From a bacterium (GTDB taxonomy: Bacteria; Planctomycetota; Planctomycetia; Pirellulales; Pirellulaceae), in assembly GCA_030432015.1 (NCBI GenBank), contig JAUIHJ010000267.1, positions 1-10,073 of the forward strand: 10,073 bases of DNA, written 5' to 3'. This document shows positions 5,555 through 10,073 of this stretch, in pieces; positions within the stretch are counted from its first letter, which is position 1; every line of letters starts with the position of its first letter. A program made the translations under genes and the position numbers. Under the pieces are notes generated by a model. The model was not told the origin of the DNA and did no database searches. It saw nothing but the letters and a program-made list of their open reading frames with translations.

Positions 5555-8029
5555 TTAATCCACATAGCGGAATTCCGAGCAGGCGAACAAAGTCTGGCAA
5601 AAACTGGACCACGCGGTTGTGGACGTGGGATCAGGCTGGGCGGAGGACTCGATGGCATCGCGTATGAACTCGCGGGCGGTCTCCAACTCTTCGGCCGTCG
5701 GAGTTCGCGCGAGGGCCAATTGGTAGGCGAGGTCGATGCGTTCGGCGACCGAAAGTTCGGGCTCGGTCACCACGCGCTGGGCAAATTGCCGAGAGCGATC
5801 GATGACAAACGGGCTGTTCATCATGAAGAGCGCCTGCGTTGGCACGGTGGTGACCTCGCGCTGCCCGAAGATGATGCTGGGGTCGGGGAAGTCGAAGACC
5901 TGCAGAATCTCGGGTACCGCGCCGCGGACGATGGGCAGATAGACGCTGCGTTTGACGCTTGCGACGGCAAACCGGTCCGGTCGCACATTACGGCCAATGT
6001 CGCCGTCGCCAATCGCTTCGACAATCGAGCCCTTGCCAGGTGACAAATCGAGTTCGCCACTGACCATCAGCATGGCATCGCGAATCGCTTCAACCTCGAG
6101 CCGCCGTTGGTTCATCTTCCAAAGCAGTTTGTTGTCGGGGTCGATCGCTTCCGCTTTGGCGTTCGGAGCGACGCTGAGTTGATAGACGCGGCTGTTCATG
6201 ATCGTGCGGATCAACTGCTTGACCGACCAGCCATGGTTGACAAAGTCGACGGCCAGGTGATCCAGCAACTCGGGATGCGTGGGCAGTTCGCCTGTGATTC
6301 CGAAGTTATTGACCGAGCCGACGATGCCGCGCCCAAACAGGTGCATCCAGATTCGGTTCACGGCCACCCGTGCCGTTAGCGGGTTTTGTGGGCTGGTAAG
6401 CCACTGAGCGTACTGGAGCCGGCCACTGGACTCGGGCTCGATCGCGAGTTTTTTATCAACCGGCAGGACGGTCAGAAAACCTCGCGGTATCGTCTTGCCG
6501 CGATCGTTCGCTTCCCCGCGAATTCGCAATTCGGTGTCTGCCGGTTTCGCGGCGTCTTGCACGGCCATCACAAGGACCACGTTGGGGTCGACCTTGGCGG
6601 CGGGACCCGCGGCGGCCTGGGTCGCATTACGGAGCAGCCTCTGCAGCTTCTTGACTTGAGCCTCGGCATTGGCGATTCGTTTGGCGGTCGCGGCCTGCTG
6701 ACCTTCGCCAGGACGAAGTTGTTGCAAGCGACGCTGGGCAGCTTTGAGCTGCCCGGCGAGTTTCTGTGACGCGTTCCCCTTCTGTTTGCCTGCCCCGCCG
6801 GTCGCGACGGGCTTCACTTCGTCCGGGCCGAGTGCCAGCAGCTTTGCCTGCTGCCGGTTGCCATTGAGCTTTCCTGTTCCGTAAAACGTCTCGGTGCTGC
6901 GGAAGATTCCTGCCAGCGAATAGTAGTCTTCATTGGGGATGGGATCGAATTTGTGGTCGTGGCAGCGCGCGCAGCTGGCGGTGAATGCCAGAAAAGCCTG
7001 GGTGGTCACGTCAATTTGCTCGTCCACGACATCCATCACGAATTTTTCACGATTGTTCTCGTTTAGCGACTTGGTCCCGAGTGCCAAAAGTCCCGTCGCA
7101 ACGTATTGCTCGTTGCGCTGCTCGATGGTGTCCGCGGGCAGCAGGTCACCAGCAACCTGCTCGGTGATAAACTGGTCATACGGCTTGTCCGTATTGAACG
7201 ACCGGATGACGTAGTCGCGATATCGCCAGGCGTAGGGAAAGGTGAAATTCCTTTCCATTCCGGTTGATTCGCCGTAGCGCGCCACGTCCAACCAATGGCG
7301 ACCCCAACGTTCGCCAAATTGAGGCGAGTCGAGCAGTTCGTCGACAAGTTGCTTCAGGGCGGCTGCGGATGGGTTGTCAACGAACGCCTTGACCTGTTCC
7401 GGGGTCGGCGGCAGTCCGATCAGATCGAAGTACACCCGGCGAACGAGGGCGCGAGGCGCCGCGTCAGGATTCGGCGTCAGACCTTCCGATTCCAGACGCG
7501 CCAGGACGAACCGGTCGATTTCGGAACGCGGCCATGCGGTTTGCTGAACCTGCGGGTGCGAGGGTTGGCGAATCGCCCGAAGAGACCAGAACTCGCGCGC
7601 TTTCTCAAGGTCTGGCTCCTGACGGACGACCGGCGGTTTTCCGTCCCGCGGGTCGGGCGCGCCGAGCTTGATCCATTTCTCGAAATCGGCGATCACCGTT
7701 TCCGGCAACTGGCCGTCAGGTGGCATCTCGATATCTTCAAATCGGATCGCATTGATCAGCATGCTCTCCTGCAGGTTGCCTGGCACAACCGCGTGCCCCG
7801 ATTCGCCCCCTTGCCGCATCCCCTCGCGGGAGTCAAGCAAGAGGCCCCCTTCGATCGCGTCCGCGTTGACCGAATGGCATTCGTAGCAGTGCTTTACCAG
7901 GATGGGACGGATCTTCTTCTCGAAGAAGTCGACGCCCTTGGGATCCGGCTCCGCACTGAGAATTAACGAAACCGGGCCATGCAGCAAGCAACTCGCAAAA
8001 AGTGCCAACGCAAAGAAAAGCCTGCTCAT
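5555..8029 (-). CDS. Planctomycete cytochrome c (PSCyt1) / DUF1549 / DUF1553 protein
   Basis: The 824-residue product has a signal peptide (MSRLFFALALFASCLL..., cleavage perhaps after SLILSA near 26). The planctomycete-type cytochrome c domain (PF07635) covers about 32-125. It has the heme-binding CYECH at 48-52 and MPPDG at 102-106, whose Met is a likely sixth ligand. DUF1549 (PF07583) covers about 165-385, from WPRSEIDRFVLARL through FDLIGLPPTP to RWGRHWLDVARYGES. It carries a second CxxCH, SCARCHDHKFDP (352-363). A charged helical stretch of about 60 residues (415-475, rich in Lys, Gln and Ala) probably forms a coiled coil. DUF1553 (PF07587) covers about 535-800 (NPLTARVAVNRIWMHLFGRG, VPTQALFMMNSPFV), and the chain ends in SEFRYVD as is typical. 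The ATG at 8029 has AGGAG 7 bases upstream. The biochemical role is unknown; electron transfer coupled to the partner DUF1501 protein is only a guess. The gene is intact. Confidence 0.95.
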   Translation of the reverse strand: MSRLFFALALFASCLLHGPVSLILSAEPDPKGVDFFEKKIRPILVKHCYECHSVNADAIEGGLLLDSREGMRQGGESGHAVVPGNLQESMLINAIRFEDIEMPPDGQLPETVIADFEKWIKLGAPDPRDGKPPVVRQEPDLEKAREFWSLRAIRQPSHPQVQQTAWPRSEIDRFVLARLESEGLTPNPDAAPRALVRRVYFDLIGLPPTPEQVKAFVDNPSAAALKQLVDELLDSPQFGERWGRHWLDVARYGESTGMERNFTFPYAWRYRDYVIRSFNTDKPYDQFITEQVAGDLLPADTIEQRNEQYVATGLLALGTKSLNENNREKFVMDVVDEQIDVTTQAFLAFTASCARCHDHKFDPIPNEDYYSLAGIFRSTETFYGTGKLNGNRQQAKLLALGPDEVKPVATGGAGKQKGNASQKLAGQLKAAQRRLQQLRPGEGQQAATAKRIANAEAQVKKLQRLLRNATQAAAGPAAKVDPNVVLVMAVQDAAKPADTELRIRGEANDRGKTIPRGFLTVLPVDKKLAIEPESSGRLQYAQWLTSPQNPLTARVAVNRIWMHLFGRGIVGSVNNFGITGELPTHPELLDHLAVDFVNHGWSVKQLIRTIMNSRVYQLSVAPNAKAEAIDPDNKLLWKMNQRRLEVEAIRDAMLMVSGELDLSPGKGSIVEAIGDGDIGRNVRPDRFAVASVKRSVYLPIVRGAVPEILQVFDFPDPSIIFGQREVTTVPTQALFMMNSPFVIDRSRQFAQRVVTEPELSVAERIDLAYQLALARTPTAEELETAREFIRDAIESSAQPDPTSTTAWSSFCQTLFACSEFRYVD

Positions 8030-8116
8030 CGCAGTCTCCTGGGAAATAACACGGCACTTTGCCCTTCGCATGGGCGGGGTGTTCAGCCGAGTACCGGGGG
8101 GGAAGTTTGCATCCGC

Positions 8117-8146
8117 AGTTTAGCGGCACTTCGGCACGCTTGTCAT
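8117..8146 (-). promoter_or_regulatory. Candidate promoter for the PSCyt1-DUF1501 operon
   Basis: On the minus strand ATGACA (8141-8146) and TAAACT (8117-8122) are 18 bases apart. They match the housekeeping -35 and -10 consensus at five and four of six positions. The implied start near 8110 would give a leader of about 80 bases to the ATG at 8029. The rest of the 247-base gap (8030-8276) shows no coding frame or strong hairpin. Confidence 0.35.
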
Positions 8147-8263
8147 CTTAGGATGCGCGACGAACCAGTATTATTTGACCCCGGGGGCGACTTTGGCTGC
8201 ACCCATCCGACGCAGATGCTGCCAGCAGAGGTGTTCCGGCCGGCGCTTGGCTTGCCGCGCGCT

Positions 8264-8291
8264 CAGCCGCGCATTATCAGCCGCGCATCAT
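8264..8291. repeat. 14-bp imperfect tandem duplication over the stop codon of the tail-anchored gene
   Basis: CAGCCGCGCATTAT (8264-8277) is followed directly by CAGCCGCGCATCAT (8278-8291), with one mismatch. On the minus strand the second unit encodes the last residues MMRG and the first two bases of the stop. The first unit completes the stop and is noncoding. The duplication may have added or shifted the gene's end. Confidence 0.8.
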
Positions 8292-8585
8292 CAGCAGCGC
8301 CAGGCCGCAGAGTCCGGCCAGCCCAAGCAACGCGAGTGCGACGGTCCCGCCGCGAATCGGGTCGCGCCTTATTTCCACATCTGCCGTGGCCCGGAACAGC
8401 TCATTCAGCCCTCGTTGATAATGGCGATCTGGACTCAACTGAGTGAGTCGATCATAGGTCGCCTTGCTCATAAAGCCATCGAAGCAGAGTTGCTGGCGTT
8501 GGGCGTCAAACCAGAATCGGCCCTGGAGATCGTGTGGCAGTTGCAATTCGGCGGGCAACTGTTCTAACCGGACTGAGTGAATCAT
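8277..8585 (-). CDS. Small tail-anchored membrane protein, unknown function
   Basis: The 102-residue product has no signal peptide. A soluble part (1-75) contains ELQLPHDLQGRFWFDAQRQQ, then LCFDGFMSKATYDRL and a helix ending NELFRA, and a single hydrophobic helix follows at about 80-99 (TVALALLGLAGLCGLALLMM) with MRG left outside, a tail-anchored layout. I believe similar short proteins with a GFMSKxxYDRL-like core occur in other planctomycetes, but I have no family name or function for them. The start is supported by GGAG 7 bases upstream of the ATG. It lies 41 bases downstream of the leucine-rich-repeat gene on the same strand, so the two are probably one operon, and it could place a cytoplasmic domain at the membrane. 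The ordered sequence pattern and ribosome-binding site make it a real gene in my view. Confidence 0.75.
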   Translation of the reverse strand: MIHSVRLEQLPAELQLPHDLQGRFWFDAQRQQLCFDGFMSKATYDRLTQLSPDRHYQRGLNELFRATADVEIRRDPIRGGTVALALLGLAGLCGLALLMMRG

Positions 8586-8626
8586 GGCGGACTCCGGTAT
8601 ACCATGGTCGAGAGGCGTAACCCGGC

Positions 8627-9715
8627 TCAGTGAATTGCGTAGACCTCGGGTATTGCCTGCTTCAGAGCGGTCACACCCTGATCGGTTACCTTGGTTGCTT
8701 CGAGATGCAAGCTGCGGAGGCCGACGAGCGAATGCAGCCGAGCTAATCCGGAATCCGTGATGGCCGTGCCGTCAAGATTTAACGCGCGCAGCCCGCTGAG
8801 TGCCTGCAGCGTCTCGAGCCCTTTGTCATCGACCTTGGTTCCGAGCAGATCGAGGCTTTCGAGTCCGGTCAGGGAGATCAACTTTGTTAAGCCCGCGCTG
8901 GAGACTTGGGTGCCGCTCAGTTCGAGCGTCTTGAGCGTCGTGATCTTGCCGAGCTGTGAGAGGCCACCGTCGGTAACGGCTGTGTGTCGCAAGAGCAGCG
9001 TTTCGAGCTGCGGCAGCTTCGCGAGGTGTGCCAGGCCTGCGTCGGTGATTTTGGTCTGAACCAAGTCGAGATGCTTCAAATTCGATAGCTCCGCAAGGCT
9101 TGCCAAGCCAACGTCGGACACCTGGGTGCCATACAGATCGACGTACTCCAGTGTCGGGAAGCCCTTCAGGTGGCCCACCCCCGTGTCGCCAACCGCCGTG
9201 TTATGGAAGGCGATCTTTTTCAGTTTTGGGAGCGGCGGCAGGGTGACCATTCCCGCATCGGTCACGTTCGTCCCGTAGAGCGCGAGTTCCTCCAATTCCA
9301 CAAAGCCGCCGAGTTGCGCAATCGCCGCATCCGAAATCCCGGCGAAACTGAGGTCGAGGATCTTCACCTTGGGGAATTTTTTGAGCTGCTCGAGCACCTC
9401 GTCGCCGGACGTCGCGCGATTGAGATGGACTTCGACAACGGGCCGGGGATGTATGTCTGTTTGCGTGTAGTCGATACGAACGCGGCCTCCGAATTGCTCG
9501 ACGGCAGCGATCGTCGCCTGCTGCGCTTCTTCCTGTTGCCGACGCTGCTCACGCTGCTTTTTTTCTTCTTCCTCTTTTGCCTGGTCGGCGGCGGTGTCGT
9601 CTTGCTTCGCGTCCTCCTGCTTGGCCGGTGCCCCATCATCCGCTCGGGCGGGGATGACCTCGGCTGCGACAAGCAGACTAGCGAACATGGTCACCACAAT
9701 AGTCAGGACCTTCAT
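8627..9715 (-). CDS. Secreted leucine-rich-repeat protein
   Basis: The 362-residue product starts with a signal peptide (MKVLTIVVTMFASLLVAAEV, cleavage near ARA at 22-25). Residues 26-70 are a low-complexity Asp/Glu/Lys/Gln segment (KEEEEKKQREQRRQQEEAQQ), probably a flexible or coiled-coil spacer. From 93 to 356 it is made of eleven consecutive 24-residue leucine-rich repeats without any insertion or deletion, the first one degenerate. The repeat core reads LxxLxLxGTxVTD followed by xGLxxLxxL, a type common in planctomycete LRR proteins. Such folds bind proteins or glycans; the ligand is unknown, and there is no catalytic domain or membrane anchor. GGAG lies 12 bases before the ATG at 9715. 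It precedes a tail-anchored small protein by 41 bases. It ends in YAIH right after the last repeat, so there is no capping domain to speak of. Confidence 0.93.
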   Translation of the reverse strand: MKVLTIVVTMFASLLVAAEVIPARADDGAPAKQEDAKQDDTAADQAKEEEEKKQREQRRQQEEAQQATIAAVEQFGGRVRIDYTQTDIHPRPVVEVHLNRATSGDEVLEQLKKFPKVKILDLSFAGISDAAIAQLGGFVELEELALYGTNVTDAGMVTLPPLPKLKKIAFHNTAVGDTGVGHLKGFPTLEYVDLYGTQVSDVGLASLAELSNLKHLDLVQTKITDAGLAHLAKLPQLETLLLRHTAVTDGGLSQLGKITTLKTLELSGTQVSSAGLTKLISLTGLESLDLLGTKVDDKGLETLQALSGLRALNLDGTAITDSGLARLHSLVGLRSLHLEATKVTDQGVTALKQAIPEVYAIH

Positions 9716-9796
9716 GCGGGAACTTTCTCCATGCTGTGTCGATGGACGGCGGGGGCAAGATCGTACTGCCGCTGGCGTGCAACCTGCGCGCCAATC

Positions 9797-9808
9797 GCTT
9801 GATCAAGC
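9797..9808. promoter_or_regulatory. 12-bp perfect palindrome upstream of the LRR gene
   Basis: GCTTGATCAAGC reads the same on both strands and lies about 85 bases upstream of the LRR start codon, in the 163-base gap between the LRR gene and the gene at the right edge. It could be an operator for a dimeric regulator. I found no clear -35/-10 pair next to it. Confidence 0.25.
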
Positions 9809-9855
9809 CCATCGGTCGTCTATACGTGACAAAATGACGCCTTGCCGATGACATC

Positions 9856-9876
9856 CTGTCGCTGGAGCCGCGACAG
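9856..9876 (-). terminator. Terminator-like hairpin after the HPt-type gene
   Basis: CTGTCGC and GCGACAG form a perfect 7-bp stem with a 7-base loop. It starts two bases past the stop codon of the minus-strand gene at the right edge. No T-run follows on the minus strand, so it would be a U-tract-less terminator or an mRNA 3'-end stabiliser. Its position right after a stop makes a functional role likely. Confidence 0.5.
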
Positions 9877-9878
9877 AT

Positions 9879-10073
9879 TTACTCGCGACCCTCCCCGCCG
9901 CACTGTTGCTTGTACGTTTGAATCGCATCATGCAACGCTTCCACAAGGAGGCTCAGCTGTGCGAGCGGCCCGGGCGCTTGATCCAGTGTCGCATCACGGC
10001 CCATGTTTTCCAGGGCGACGGACAGATCCCTTGCTTCGTCATGACCGTAGGTACTCACGAGACAAGGGATCTG
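9879..10073 (-). CDS. C-terminal fragment of an HPt-domain-like signalling protein (partial)
   Basis: An open frame enters from the right edge and gives 64 residues ending in CGGEGREstop (TAA at 9879-9881). It reads CLVSTYGHDEARDLSVALEN, then MGRDATLDQAPGPLAQLSLL and VEALHDAIQTYKQQC. The pattern of an LE..GR segment followed by a long amphipathic helix matches the last two helices of histidine phosphotransfer (HPt) domains, where the phosphorylated His and a KG pair would lie just upstream, outside the window. If so, the full protein is probably a hybrid sensor kinase or a phosphorelay component; this is inference from a short fragment. Its regular codon pattern and clean stop followed by a hairpin support a real gene. 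It is separated from the LRR gene by 163 bases on the same strand. Confidence 0.65.
   Translation of the reverse strand, partial: QIPCLVSTYGHDEARDLSVALENMGRDATLDQAPGPLAQLSLLVEALHDAIQTYKQQCGGEGRE

Noticed and set aside
7295..7966. 223-residue plus-strand frame opposite the PSCyt1/DUF1549 gene
   Set aside because: The opposite strand encodes unmistakable family motifs; this frame is Arg-rich, without domain pattern or ribosome-binding site.
9170..9802. Plus-strand frame with a very hydrophobic Leu/Phe stretch, resembling a membrane protein
   Set aside because: The hydrophobic stretch is the complement of the Glu/Lys-rich segment of the LRR protein, which has a signal peptide and regular repeats.
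1..10073. tRNA, rRNA, CRISPR array, insertion sequence, prophage or toxin-antitoxin module
   Set aside because: No array of spaced direct repeats, transposase motif, terminal inverted repeats flanking a gene, or tRNA cloverleaf was seen on either strand.

Overview
The window looks like chromosomal DNA from a planctomycete, most likely of the Pirellula/Rhodopirellula type. The main evidence is an adjacent pair of genes for a planctomycete-type cytochrome c protein (PSCyt1 + DUF1549 + DUF1553) and a DUF1501 protein, a combination strongly expanded in that phylum. A regular 24-residue leucine-rich-repeat protein, a GC-rich composition and long secreted proteins fit the same origin. I see no tRNA, rRNA, CRISPR array, transposase or phage gene.

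Left part (1-2343, minus strand): an apparent metal-efflux operon. A small cysteine-rich secreted protein (1954-2343) is followed by a CusB/HlyD-type RND periplasmic adaptor (46-1749) with an unusual duplicated Cys/His module. The operon runs off the left edge, where the RND pump gene would be expected but cannot be seen. A near-consensus sigma-70-like promoter (2401-2429) with a dyad over its -35 box faces this operon. On the other side of the 328-base gap, pointing right, is an outer-membrane beta-barrel gene (2672-3991) that resembles LbtU-type porins.

Middle (3992-8029): the barrel gene converges on the DUF1501 gene across an 85-base spacer holding a perfect 14-bp tandem repeat and a terminator-like hairpin. 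The minus-strand pair PSCyt1/DUF1549/DUF1553 (5555-8029) and DUF1501 (4077-5462) is probably one transcript. Both proteins are exported, the first by a Sec-type signal and the second by a twin-arginine signal.

Right part (8277-10073, minus strand): a secreted leucine-rich-repeat protein (8627-9715) and, 41 bases downstream, a small tail-anchored membrane protein (8277-8585), probably co-transcribed. At the right edge is the C-terminal 64 residues of a protein that looks like the end of a histidine phosphotransfer (HPt) domain, followed directly by a hairpin.

All functional calls rest on reading motifs by eye. The most interesting points are the duplicated WCxEHGV module in the efflux adaptor, its Cys-rich small partner and their shared promoter, and the LRR/tail-anchored gene pair. 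I do not see a clear-cut new defence or mobile system.
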